Notes under the pieces: generated by a model | Told to the model about the DNA's origin: nothing | Seen by the model: the letters and a program-made list of their open reading frames with translations, nothing else | Database searches by the model: none | Shown here: positions 30,859 through 45,533 of the stretch, one piece after another | How positions within the stretch are numbered: position 1 is the first letter of the stretch | How the letters are laid out: each line of letters starts with the position of its first letter | Assembly: GCA_040357565.1 (NCBI GenBank) | Contig: JBDODJ010000011.1 | From: Cercozoa sp. M6MM | Lineage: Eukaryota; Endomyxa: Ascetosporea | Reading direction: 5' to 3' (one strand) | DNA length: 64,000 bases | Translations under genes and position numbers: made by a program

Positions 30859-31538
30859 CAGTAATTTAAATGGAAAGCGCTGGAAGGCGGTACAAAAAGG
30901 CTTCCGTCACGACAACTGCGACGGAACTCATCTGTTCTTCTTCTTCCGAAGTACTATGACAGTACCCTGTGAAGCCACGAGAAGAGTTGGGTGCTTTCAA
31001 GCACTGACAAGGCTACATCAAAGTAAATTGCATCTATTGGCTTTTCTGTTTGCGTGCACTTTGAGGGAGAAACAAGGATGACATAGGCCCAGGTTGACTG
31101 CTTTCTGTACCATCAAAGCTCTTCCCAAAACGTTTTTATAGCCTTGAAGTGGGACATTGTGGGCACATATCGAGTTGCACCGAGTTGCAGCAACAACTGC
31201 AAACGCACTCCGACTTGCAAATCGGCGCATTATTTTCGATTCTCCGACTCGTCAGGCTCCTGAGAACGTCAAAAGCTGATTCTCGCTACTAGGAGTTGCT
31301 GCGCAACGCTTTTCAATATAAACTGGAATCCGCGCGGAGCGCGTGGACTGGAGTGCGAGACGACTTGACCTACTCTACCCGTGGTTGACGCCTTGCTGTT
31401 TGGTATCGACACTCGAGTAAAGCACTCGAGTAAAGCATGCGCCAACTCGGACATTCAGCTTCCCAGTACAATGCTAAAATCCAGTGCTGGCTGTCGTGCG
31501 CTTGGATTTGAACTTTTCATTCGTTCTGGTGACTCGAG
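30859..31538. other. Intergenic, no supported gene
   Basis: Short open frames only. It contains the upstream region of the coiled-coil gene that starts at 31539. Confidence 0.4.
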
Positions 31539-32163
31539 ATGTTGTCGCAAAATGAGATGCTGCTCACCCATTTAGCTCAGCGAAGGAATGCACTGCCAAA
31601 TCAGCACCGGATGCTCGCTAAAACGGTGCGTACACTTTTTCTCCTGGTCCTATCCTCCAATTACCCTTCCTTTCCCACTGTAGCGTTTGCAAAACGAAGT
31701 GAGCCGGGAAAGAGCTGAGCGTCGTCAACAGACTGTCGATTATCTCGGCGGTTTGTTCTAAAATTTACAATGTGTACAATAGTTGGTCAAATGTTCATAT
31801 CTCCGAGTGCAGAGGAAATTGCAATGCTGAACGAAAGGCAGAGCACCGTCACAAAAGAGTTAAATGTAAACAGTACCATCAACCATACATGTGGTAGTTC
31901 ACAAGAGAATGTAGGCATGGGAAAGCCTTGAGAAACGGTACGTGCTTCAGTTCCACCACCGGCAGTCACAAGTGTCTGGATTGAACGGAAAAAATCCAGA
32001 ACAAAAACCGCCGTCTTCAAAGACGCCTTAGAGTGGTTGGAGCAGTTGCAAGAGGATGAAGAGCGGGGAGAGGAAAAAGAAGACCTAGAAACACGTTCAA
32101 CGGTTTCATCCCAACACGCGCAGAATTTAAACGAGGTATGAGTCCGTGTTGTGTATGCAGCAG

Positions 32164-32214
<51 letters not shown>

Positions 32215-32871
32215 TGTATGTGTGTGTGTGTGTGTGTGTGTGTGCTCAATACAATTGAGAGCGAATTCAACAGGAAGCCACGTTGTTGCTTCACGTGCTT
32301 ACAATGATGCGAAGTGTCAACATTCGTGCTTCTTCAAGCACAGTCAGCGAGGTACAGCTTTCTTCAAAACCCTCAACTTCAGTGATTCTATCGACACATC
32401 CATATAGCGAAAAGACAAGATGCAAGCCGAGATCCAGCAGCACGTGATGCCCACTCCGCTCTCCCAAAGCGTGTATGCTCGGCGAGTGCTATGCGCTGCT
32501 TCTGCTGCTGTGTAAGAAACTTCTTTTTGTTACGTTGATCATGAAACCAAATGAATCAAACAGGCGTGTTCTTGACGATATCGTACGCTTGGAACAACTT
32601 CTTCCTCAATCAGCACTTGACTGGAATTCACGGGTATGTTTCACGATTCCACAAATAACTATTGAACAAGGTACTCTAGCAGCATGCGAAAGCCTTGGTG
32701 GCGCAAGTCGACAAGTCGGTCGAGCTCACAGACAAGATTACCGAGGAAATTGGTACCACCTCTCGGTTCGTCCGGTCAGTGACGAGAACATACCTCTGTA
32801 CTTTGTGTACAGGAGCAAAACCCCCACCTAGAATCGTCGCCTCTGCTTCAATCAAAGACCTGTACGCTTGA
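31539..32871 (+). CDS. Coiled-coil protein (~240 aa), uncharacterised
   Basis: Nine exons join in phase from ATG 31539 (31539-31625, 31684 to about 31750, about 31814-31867, then through 31.9-32.85 kb) to a TGA at 32869-32871. A stop at 31759-31761 is read only if the second intron is ignored. The protein is almost wholly helical and charged: MLSQNEMLLTHLAQRR, then RLQNEVSRERAERRQQTVDYL and IAMLNERQSTVTKEL, an acidic LEQLQEDEERGEEKEDLE, VLDDIVRLEQLLPQSALDW, and a final helix before DLYA. Heptad-like spacing suggests a coiled-coil oligomer or a subunit of a larger complex. No family was recognised. One intron holds a (TG)n microsatellite. Confidence 0.6.
32166..32243. repeat. (TG)n microsatellite
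   Basis: Almost uninterrupted TG repeat inside an intron of the coiled-coil gene. Confidence 0.95.
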
Positions 32872-33068
32872 CTGTCAGCTCGAACCCTTCGGGTAGGCTA
32901 AGTTGTGGTTATGTAGCTTTCCGGCGCGCGTGCCAATGAAGACTGGTCTCCGTCGACGCACGCGCACTCAAATCACACTCAGGTACAGCACATTAAATTG
33001 TGTCGAAGCTATATGCATTCGCACATCGCGTTCGGGACTGCTTTGTGTTGCGACCGCGCAGTGCCAAG

Positions 33069-33149
33069 ATGAAAAAGCATGCGTTGGAGCTGTATGCTGC
33101 CAGCGCTGTAATATGGCTGCTCCTCTTCTTGCGAATGATCTTCTTCTAA
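33069..33149 (+). CDS. Candidate 26-residue membrane microprotein
   Basis: ATG 33069 to TAA 33149 encodes MKKHALELYAAS followed by a hydrophobic stretch with one Arg (AVIWLLLFLRMIFF). This is one membrane helix with a basic N-terminus, a form shared by very small subunits of membrane complexes such as Ost4-type or oxidase subunits. CGCAG lies a few bases upstream. It could be a lone microprotein, one exon of a spliced gene, or chance. Confidence 0.3.
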   Translation: MKKHALELYAASAVIWLLLFLRMIFF

Positions 33150-33496
33150 TTAAACGAAGGATCAGGAGCTAATTGACCCTGCGCCGCGCACACCTAGCAA
33201 TTTTTACCATGAGCGCGCTAGTGTAACTCCCACAGGGGACGGCCTGAACTAACTAACGTAACGCCCACACCGTCGACGAACTGAAGTGACTGACAGACGT
33301 GCGCAGTCCCACTGCGCAGGCAACCACCAATGAAATTGAAAATCGATTTTCGTTCGGCCCATCGATGCGCATCGCATGCCGCGCCGATAGTACGTGCACG
33401 AATGTACGTTACAACGCAAGTTAACACCGTGTATACGTACACAACGCACGCAGTGCCTGCCGTCGCGTTAGCTCACGACAAACCGAACAGAGAAAA

Positions 33497-34366
33497 TCAC
33501 TGAGGTCCAGAGGCAGTGGTTTCGCTCGAGTGTGAGCGCTCGCGTGCCACGGGAGCCTCCTGGTAGACGCGGCGGCTGAACAAAAAAGCAAAAGATGTTT
33601 ACGTAAAACTGGAAGCAGATGAGTGTACCGACCACGTCGCAGTTCGTGCTCCTAAGCAACAGCAACAAACACACAGCAACGAAGCAAAGTCAACAACAGC
33701 GAAGAGCACACAGAGGATTGTACATCTGACACTTGTCGCTGTTGCCTCAATCGCTCGAGCTCGACTTCAAGGCGCGTTTCCTGTGTAAAAACAGCGTGTA
33801 TCAAACCAGACAAAGTTATTGATAGAATCACGTACCTTGGCAACGTCATCGGAAGTCTCGTCGTACTTGGCGCGCTACCAAAGTCATACAGATAGAGATG
33901 ACAACTCGCTGAGACCAAGCATGCTTCTCGTACCCACTGCTGGTAACTATGACGCTTGCGTTCTCTTTCGTCGTAGCGAGCCACCATGACCTTTGCCACA
34001 CAACACAAACGGTCAAGAGACATGCAGCACACCTTGGCACAGTGTACCGACATGAGAGGGATCGACAGAGTGAAGGCCCTACGATAGTTCACAAAGATGT
34101 GCACTCTCAGTTGTTGATTCTAATCAACTTACATGAAAGCCATGCCCTTCTTGAGCAAGCTGCCAATGGCCTGCATCGCAAATTACCCCTCATACATGCA
34201 CATTGTGCATGGGGCCCAAGGGTACATTGTTGTCAGACGACGGACTGGATCGTTGAAGATACGCCTGCACGTATAGAGCAGTGCGACTCTTGTCTTAGAC
34301 CGTTTGTGCTTTGCATATTTTTGTTACCTGCAGACGCTGCTGCCGCGCAAACTTCACGAAACTCAT
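33497..34366 (-). CDS. Small single-span membrane protein (~120 aa), uncharacterised
   Basis: Starts at ATG 34366 (MSFVKFARQQRLQ), and about eight exons join in phase to a TGA at 33497-33499. The N-terminal half has one hydrophobic segment (KKGMAFMAFTLSIPLMSVM). The rest is charged and helical (RYDERERKRHSYQQW, then RLEVELERLRQQRQ) and the C-terminus is Ser/Thr-rich. The basic, Arg/Lys/Phe-bearing start followed by a membrane helix would suit the mitochondrial inner membrane. No family is recognised. Introns are short; one is 54 nt. Confidence 0.58.
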
Positions 34367-34709
34367 TCTGCAAACAACAAAAAATGCCGACACACATCGC
34401 GATCGAGCACCAAAACAACAGCAGCAGTGTGCTAATACCTGTTTGGCTTTTAAAACGACCAAAACGACCGCCCAGACAATGCGCAAACCACGAAAGTCGA
34501 AGGCCCGGGGAGTATTTTTAAGGCTGCGCCTGCCGTTTTGTAACTAGACGCAGTACAAGTGTTATCCAGTGTGGTGACTCGACCAGTGTAGACAAGCAGT
34601 GGGGCGGCAGATACCAAAGGTGTGACTATTTTTTGCTTTGCATGACTGCTCTCTCCTAGACTTGTGTGAAAAGTGCATTTGTGTGTGTGCAAACAGACAG
34701 CATCCAATC

Positions 34710-35805
34710 ATGGCCGGCGGTGACTTTGGCAGCGGCGTACGATATCCCCTGAGCGCGTAAACGCGCTGCGTCGATTGACATTTTGTGTGTTTTGATTGCG
34801 TGCAGATGCCGTCGTCGAACAAGTTCGTCAATCGGTACCAATGGACGCAGATGAACCCGCACTCGACAATCCGATACACCTGGTAAAATCTTTCCTTATG
34901 AAGAAACGCCAAAATGAATAAAAGTGTCACCTGTAATCCACAGGAGATCTCCGCAGGTCATGCTCAAGACCTTTGGTCTTGGTATTCCGGCTTCAGGATG
35001 TCCGATCTTGTGTGTTTTGATTCGTTTCTGTGCCTAGTCTACTTCTGGTTCTCGCTCTGGCACACGATCTCGTACGTGACGGTACATTCAATCCAATGTT
35101 TGTTGTTCAGTTTCAGTTCGGTCGGAGTGGATAAGATTGCGTGCCTTGCAGGACGAGACGCTGCACCAGCGCCACCAATTCCTGCGCTACGACCCGTTCA
35201 TTTTGTTGTGCAAGGTACAGACCATACAGCCTGCTGCACATACATGTCTTGAGTTAATAACTGTTCTATTTTTCTTCAGGGTGTTGCGTCGATCTGGAAC
35301 GTGCGATAGCCTCTCTCTCTGCAGCTCTTTTGTTGTCTGTCTGTGTTACAGTCATTGTGTTCATAGGAGGAAGAGCCGGCCATGAAGGCTCGACGAACGC
35401 AGTACCGCTACGAGGTTCCTTTCTTTGCTTTTGCCTTTGAGCTTTGCTTTTGACCTCAGTTGGACTCGAAATGAATGTCTCAATGCAGAGCGAGCTCAAG
35501 GCGCGCCGCGTGGCCTACCAGCTCAAGAAGCAGTAGCCTTTTCTTTCTTCGCTGCCTCTTGTGTGTTTGTGGTAAGATTCTGTTTGTTAAAGGGGCGTCG
35601 AGATGACGCCGGAGGAAATCAACGATTTTGCCGACCGTTTCGAGGACCCGAACGCGTTCTACGTGCGCATCCCTTTCCTCTACACTGTCTCTGCCCGACC
35701 TCCTGGTGTTACACACCTTCATCTTTTTCTTGCGGAATGCAGCACCAGGCGCGCCGACAGCAGAACGAACTGCTGCGTCAGGAGGCGTCGCTGCAGGCCG
35801 AGTAG
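34710..35805 (+). CDS. Small single-span membrane protein (~164 aa, ~10 exons)
   Basis: Starts at ATG 34710 (MAGGDFGSG). Ten tiny exons chain in phase to a TAG at 35803-35805. Features in order: a polar N-terminus (NRYQWTQMNPHSTIRYTW), one hydrophobic segment (VYFWFSLWHTISYV), a basic/aromatic part (LHQRHQFLRYDPFILLCK), then charged helices (KARRTQYRYESELKARRV, MTPEEINDFADRFEDPN, RRQQNELLRQEASLQ). Reading past the donor GTGCGA at 35301 would stop after 92 residues. The longer splice keeps phase through four further exons and is preferred. Layout resembles accessory subunits of respiratory complexes, but no family could be named. The gene converges on ferroportin. Confidence 0.6.
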
Positions 35806-36251
35806 AACTTTCGCGATGCATAGACTGTCGGTCGGCGGTCGACTCGACTGATCGACGCGAGCCTTCCCGTTTCGCCGCATGGCTTTCAGTTTCGTTCAGT
35901 TTATTTCATTTCTTTTTTAACCGAACGCCACCATCCGGGGTTTTTCGAGGCACATCAGAATCTAAAAAATGCCACTTGTATCAACTGGGTAAGGCACAAA
36001 CGAGAGAGAGAGAGAGAGAGAGCTTTTCTTAAAGGTTATCAGGCCCGAAGGCCGAAAGCCCAGAACGAGGACCTGATTATAAAAGCAGTTTGAGGGCATA
36101 CCCATTCCGGTCTTCTAGGAAACCAACTAAGTATCCCCTGCACCACAGGGGCTTCCGTCATCGCGTTGACGAATTCGACTTCCGTCGTCGAGCACGCACA
36201 CGAGTCGACTTAGTGCTCAAGACACGAAGCACTGAGACCCGCGAAGACAGG

Positions 36252-39355
<3,104 letters not shown>

Positions 39356-39664
39356 GCGTGTCTATACGCAAAATACCGTATGTTGAAGCGACTCTTGTCT
39401 CTATCTTATGTCTACTTTACCGCAGCTTTCTTCAGGTTTTCACTCTGGCGAAAAACTGAAAAATAGTGTTTTTGTTTTTGAAACAGTTTTTCACTTTGAT
39501 ACAAAAAATAAGCAATTCGACAGCCAGTGTTTTGACAAAACTGCATGGACTGAACTGAACCAAAGCTGCTAGTTGGCATCGTACTGCGCTGAACCAACTG
39601 AAGGATACTAGTTTTCGACCAAATTTAGGCTGCAGTAGTGGAGAGAACTGAACTAGCGTAGGAA
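39356..39664. other. Intergenic, 309 bp
   Basis: Spacer between two minus-strand genes: the 3' end of the Rab escort protein gene on the right and the ferroportin start on the left. T/A-rich near 39440-39510; no other feature seen. Confidence 0.5.
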
Positions 39665-42600
39665 TTAATCGTCGAGCGAAGCCAAGAGTGCCTCCAGATC
39701 GTCCTCGTCGGTTTCAGGCACGTCGCTGTTGGATGTGCCGGTGGCAACAGTTTCGGAGTGCTCTTCTTGTTCGAACTCCTCCAACGCACGCTCGGCAAAC
39801 GACTGCTTGGGTGCACTGTAGTTGAGACAACATGTGTTGGGTCGAGTTTGCGTATCGAATTTGGGTCAACTGAGCAAAAAGCGCTACACTGGGAAAAACG
39901 CGTCCGGTGAGCCGCTGTGCCGCACAAACTCGCGCTGAGCCGATTCTATCGCATCGTGGAAGCCCACTACAGCATTTGACACGTTTTAGAAGTCCCAACA
40001 GTAATCCAAGTTTGTGTGTGTGGGATAAAAGTCTGGGTACACTGGGTGCAGTCGAGATCGCGCACGCCATCAGTTTGGCGCGGTGGCAGCACCTTCTGCT
40101 GCCAGCATGCGAGTCGTACAGCGTCTGTGTCCTGTTCAACGAAAAAGAATAACAAACGCTCCTTGAACTCGGTACTGGGATAGACGAACGACGGTCTGTA
40201 CCTGGCACACGCGTCGTTCGACACGTGCGAGTGCGTCGGCGGAGCGAGCGATGAGATGCAGCAGCACGTGTCCGCGCGGACAGCATTCACTGAGATGATC
40301 CAACTGCAGGACGGTGACACCGTCGGTGACACCGTCGGTGACAGAGCGATCGGCAGGACGAGTACCGTCCTGCACGGTGAGCAGCGCCAGACAGGTGTCG
40401 TTGCCGTGCCGATCGGTGAAGGCGGTGCCACTGATGCCGCGTTTCGCCAGACACACCGATCGGTACACCGTCGAGTGATCCGACAGATCATCGGCGGCAC
40501 CGTCGTTGTAGCCAGAGAAACCGTCGATCGGGCCGGCGGAACCGTCGAGACGGTACTGCGCACTGGCGACGACGCGTCGAGCGCGCACAAACTGCGCGGC
40601 GTTGCTCACCACGCCCACGAGCACCTGGCGTTTCTCACGGACGGTTTCGTCGCTGCCGCAATCACTGCGATCACTCGAGTCAGTGACGGTGGCAGTGACC
40701 ACGTGTGACGGTGCTGCGCACAGAGCGAAGGTGCCACGGTGCAGTGCCGACACGCGCGCAAAGGCCTGCGTCACCTCCGAGGCGCCGTACAGCGGCACCA
40801 GCAGCGCGCCCTGCGTCAGACGGCCCACCTGCACGCACACCGAGAAGGGGGGAGGGGGGTAAAGCAAGAAACAGGCAAAGGGACGGGTAAAGGGGTCAAA
40901 ATACTCAATAAGAATCAGTTAATAGTTAACAGGGGTCAGGTGGGATAAAAGTGGAGTAAAGAATGGGGTAAAGTATGGGATAAAGAATGGGCTAAAGAGT
41001 GGGCTAAACAGTGCAAGAAAACCGAGGTGCAGAAGGCGCGAACGCGCCGGAGGCCCTCGAGTGCGCCGACGTCGGGCTGCAGCGGCGAGGCCGCCAGCGA
41101 GCAGAGCACAAAGTGCGCCACCGTGTCATCCAGTCGCTCGCGCTGCCGCAGCAGCTCGCGCAGTGTCATGCCCTCCTGCACACACGCAACACCCTTAACC
41201 ATACAGCACCCTTAACCATACAGCACCCTTAGCCATACAGCACACTTAGCCATACAGCACCCTTAACGATACAGCACCCTTAACGATACAGCACGCTTAA
41301 CCATACAGCACCGTTACCACAAACACCCCTTCAACAAAAACATCCTCCAACAAAACCACTGTAACTAATAGATTTCGAGTTTTTGAACGCACAAAACACT
41401 CGCTTAACTAATACATAAGCACCTTTAACGAACGCACAGCACCCCTTTAAATAAACACAGAGTCTGCGTACGGGCGGGTCGAAGCGTTGTCGCAGGGCGG
41501 CCACCTCGCGCGGCAGCGACTCGAACAAACTCGCGTCGGCGGCGGCGTCGGCCGCGTTGAACTCGGCTCCGACGGCGTCGGCATCGCCCACGACCTGTAC
41601 AACCGGACAATCCAAACGGACAGTCCACACGGACAGTCCACACGGACAGTCCAAACGGACAGTAAAGTGTAGCCACCTTCTTCACGAAACGCATCAGCGC
41701 GCGCTTCTGCAACGGCGTCAGCAGCGTCGACTGGAACACCTGCTCGGGAGAGGGGTAAATAGGGGGGAGTAAAGAGGGAGGGGGTAAAGAGGGGTGAGGG
41801 GGGTAAAGAGGGAGGTAAGGGGGGAAGGTCAAGAGGGAGATAAGGGGGAGGGTCAAGAGGGGTACACACGGGGGGGGGGGGGGATAAAGTCACCTGGCCC
41901 TTAGTAGACGGCACCAATCGTGCATGCATTTTCTCTTCGTCTGTATGGACATACATAGACAGCCTTGTCCATATGTACGGTTCACTTGGACCACAAGTAC
42001 CTTCACTGTGCGGGACGTAGTAGCACTTGTCCAAGGCACGAAACTGCACGTAGTTCTGCCAGGGGTTAAAGGGGAATGTGAAAGGTAACAGCACAAGATA
42101 CTGGGGTTAAAAGTGAAAGCAGGGGGGTAAAGGGGGGGTAAAGGGGTAAAGGGGGGTAAAATTAAACCAGAAACGCACCTTAACCTGCGTGCGTCGCATC
42201 AGATCGATCAGGTGCGACTTGGAGAACACCACGTTCGGCTGCGTCTCGATACTGAGGGGGGCAAAGGGGTTAAGAGGGCGTAAGGGGGGTAAGGGGGTAA
42301 GGGGGGTAAAGAGGGGGGCAAAAAAGCAGTCACACATGAACTGCCGCGGTCTGTCGACCGTCACGTCAGCGTCGACAACGACATTCTCTGGCATGCCCTG
42401 TCCAAAAAAACTAAAGTGATCGATCACACACACCGTCAGTGATCACTGCTCTGTGATCGATCAAAGTGATCACACCTGTCGCACGTGTCTCAGACGGTGC
42501 AGTTTCAAGTCGGCGAAACCGTCGCCCAAAACTCCCGCAATCTCGCGCAGTTTCTCGGCGCTGTCGAATGCGCGCTGCGGTAGTGCTGCGTGCTAAGATG

Positions 42601-43128
42601 GGGGGGGGGGGTAAACTGGGTAAACAGGGAAACAGGAGGGCAAAGGGGATAAGGGGTAAAGAGGCTAAGGGGTAAAGAGGCTAAGGGGTAAAGAGGCTCA
42701 GGGGTAAAGAGGCTAAGGGGTAAAGGAGGTAAGTCTCAAGCTGCAGTCGGTTCCATCCAACAAGACACCAGTCTGATTAAAGTACCATGTCTTCCAGCGC
42801 ACCTTGCTGCAGTTGCGACAGCGTAAAGCCCGCGCATCGCTCGCCATAGTACGAGTTAGCGTCCTTTTCAAACACAAACAACACACAAACAGACACACAT
42901 GCATTTACCCCACCCAAACAATTAAACAAGAAAGTACCATGTGCAGTATGCGCTCGCCTGCCACTGACAGAGCGCTCGACAGCACCTATAAACAACATAA
43001 ATCTGTTAAGTGGTGCCACTTCTACAAAATCAACTCTAAGCTACTGTCATGCCGACGCCCGTGCCGACTAGAACGGCGTCGAACTCGCGCTCATTCTCGC
43101 TGAACTCCACAAACTCCGTCGCCGACAT
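39665..43128 (-). CDS. Rab escort protein / Rab GDI family (REP more likely)
   Basis: Starts at ATG 43128. The N-terminal exon ends in FDAVLVGTGV, the FAD/NAD-type β-α-β start of the GDI/REP superfamily ('FDvIVlGTGl'). It is followed by ILHMVD and SYYGERCAGFTLSQL, matching 'vLHiDrN.YYGG..as.tl'. Later exons give PNVVFSKSHLIDLMRRTQVK, YVQFRALDKCYYVP, LLTPLQKRALMRFVKKVA and PLYGASEVTQAFARVSALHRG, which corresponds to the family's 'YPlYGlGELpQaFaRlsAv.GG'. The C-terminus is acidic and ends at a TAA at 39665-39667. Members bind prenylated Rab GTPases; REPs also present Rabs to geranylgeranyl transferase. The long insert and acidic tail favour REP over GDI. About 12 exons, with G-rich (plus strand) introns. 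Confidence 0.83.
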
Positions 43129-43526
43129 TCTTGCGTGTAATAACTGTGTGCACACACGTGTGCTAAGCGTTTTAATATCAAAAAGTGCACCCAGTGCACG
43201 CGAAACACAGCACAATTCGAAAGAACAGCAAGAATCTGAGTATCAGCTCTGCGATTTCGTCACCGGAGCCAGGAGGCTGTGTCGTGTCTTTTTCTCACTG
43301 TTTAGTGGATTCCACGGGTGCTGAAGCATGCCACAGCGCGCACAACAGTGGAACACAGTGCCGAGTCGCCGACGACGTCGGGGACCGCCTTCTCGAGGTC
43401 ATTTTCATAATTAATTTCGAAGCAGGTTAATTTAGACTGCTTGCTGCAGGCGTTTCGCAACGCGAAAGAACCACCGTTCTGAGAGAGCAACAATTCGAAC
43501 TGAGTGGTAGATTTTGTGTTTTTAGT
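43129..43526. promoter_or_regulatory. Divergent promoter region, ~400 bp
   Basis: Lies between the divergent starts of the Rab escort protein gene (43128, minus) and the SRR1-like gene (43527, plus). No consensus element identified. Confidence 0.4.
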
Positions 43527-44705
43527 ATGTCTCGGGAGTTAGACTGGATCGGCGCAGCTGCCGAGTTCGAAGAGCACTGTGAGGAACTGCAAAAGCGTCT
43601 GAACTTGCTGAGGTAGACCACAGCCTTAACTATTGGGGTGTTCCAAGTCTGTTCAATTTGTAGTGATCGATTGAGCGAACACGCGGTGTTTCTGGATACT
43701 GTGAGTGCACTCAAGAACCAGATCGACTTGGTATGGCTACAGACTGTACAGCATGTATGCACACAGTGCTCGGGGTCTTTAGGACAAGGTGCGGCACGTC
43801 GTGTGCTTTGGAGTTGGATCGCCGCATCTGCGTTTCCGTGTTGATGGAGCTCAGTGCGTACTTTGCCCTTTTCTCTGTTACCTCGGGTAATTGATACGGT
43901 GCGCACCACAGGCATTCGCATTGGCACTGTCCAAAGCATGCAACGACGCACGCATACACTACTTCGATCCTGCTTCCGATAAGGTACTCTTGTATTCGAA
44001 TTGAGAGAGGGGGATATCACTCAGTGTTTGGTCAGGTGGATGCCCATGTGCTGCAAGCGATGGGCGTGTTTTTGCTGAGCAACACACACTGCGTCCTCGA
44101 TGTCGTTTCTGCTTTTGATTTGCACCAAGGTACTTTGAGAGTCAGTGCGTGTACCTGTTATAATCAATGCTTGTTCCAGATGAGCGAGTGCTGTTGTTCA
44201 TGCCACATTGCAACGCGCCCATGTACCACAACGTGCTCTGCAGCAACTGGTCGCATCTGAACCGCATCATTCTGTTGGGTACTTCCCCTTTCTCTGATCT
44301 GACTGGACCAGCTAAGATCAATCGAGCAGGAAACCCACTGACACGCTACCTGAGCGACTCATCGTCCCACGTGGCCGCGCGTAGCGCTGGCGGCATCTCT
44401 GGTACTTTATCTTAAGTTATGTTGCTGTAGCTTTCTGGCAGACGTCTTTAGGACCCACCGAGGCCATGGAACGCTTGCAAACGACAACACGGACCACACA
44501 CATTTCCGACTCTTTCCACACGCCTGGTCCCTCTCATCTGAGCTACATTTGGATACCACGTGTTTTATTCCCGCGCGCGTTGCGTGTGTTTGCAGGTGTG
44601 TTCAACGAGCTTGCTCTTAGCACGTTCGGCGACACGCCGGATCCGAGCCGAAAGCCACCAGCTCTGTACGATCCAGCGAGCGATGACGTTCCTCTTATTT
44701 TGTGA
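43527..44705 (+). CDS. SRR1-like protein
   Basis: Starts at ATG 43527 (MSRELDWIGAAAEFEEHCEE); about eight exons end at a TGA at 44703-44705. Diagnostic parts of the SRR1 domain are visible in order: VVCFGVGSPH (family 'lvcyGiGnf'), ALALSKACNDARIHYFDPA (family 'DPvf'), VLQAMGVFLLS, and LFMPHCNAPMYHNVLCSNW, matching the family's 'fyMlHCgt.LYnNlLwsNW'. SRR1 proteins were linked to circadian and phytochrome signalling in plants and to transcription and growth control in fungi and animals; the biochemical activity is not established. The C-terminus ends in a short acidic tail. Confidence 0.83.
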
Positions 44706-45533
44706 CCAGAAGAGACTTAAGTTCGTCGCGTTATCCGTGTATCGTATCTGTGCACCCGAACGGTTTCGGTCGTGGGTGGCCGTACGTGCACGGCAGTAAT
44801 AACAATTTAACGTAATATGACCGGGTCGAACGGAATACGGCATTACGTTAAGCTACAGGACACGCTTCCAGATCACAGCTCTATAGGCAGTAGTACCGCA
44901 GAGCCACAAACTTTAACTCTTCTTTCTCTTTGACTTCAATGATAGGAGACCAACGGTCTGGCATATCTGTCTCGGGCAGTCAGATCACGGGGTGATCAAA
45001 GTCCTCGGCCTTTCTCCCCAACATTGCATTTTGAGTCGTTTGAATAACCTCAAACGCTTGAGCACTAGCTAAAAGCACTAGCACTCGAGTGCCGTTTTTA
45101 CCGCCACGAGCATGGTTCCCTCAGGGCTTCCCCATCGAATCAGTCTCAGGTGCTTCGTGTTCAACACTCTTCGGAGCGGCTCTGTCGAATATACCTCCAT
45201 CGGTGCCCGTACACAGCTACTAGTTACCTAATAGCTAGTTTACTGACTGACTTGACAGTACTTTACAGCAGGTAAATTTATTGACACGGACTACTGTAAT
45301 TCAGTATGGTCTTGAATCATCACGGTTAAACGAGGAAGCCCAGGCACGTATTGTAAACAGTACTAACGTAACATAACGAAAGGCTTCATACTAGCTTTTC
45401 GTTTGCGTTGGTCATTTCTCAGCCACGCACCGCCACTGCAAAGACGAGACGTCTACTGGCGCAGGTAAAACACCGGCTGCGGGCCTGCGATTCACACACA
45501 GAGGAGTTAAAGAACGCCGTACTTCATCAGGTA
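44706..45533. other. Convergent intergenic region
   Basis: Between the 3' ends of the SRR1-like and Argonaute genes. It contains a GTAAATTTA at 45271 and several TACTGTA-like words but no coding frame. Both transcripts should terminate here, but no polyadenylation signal stands out. Confidence 0.4.

Noticed and set aside
34710..35309. A complete 92-residue protein ending at the TAG at 35307.
   Set aside because: An in-phase donor just before that stop leads through four further coding exons to 35805. The short form may still exist as a splice variant.
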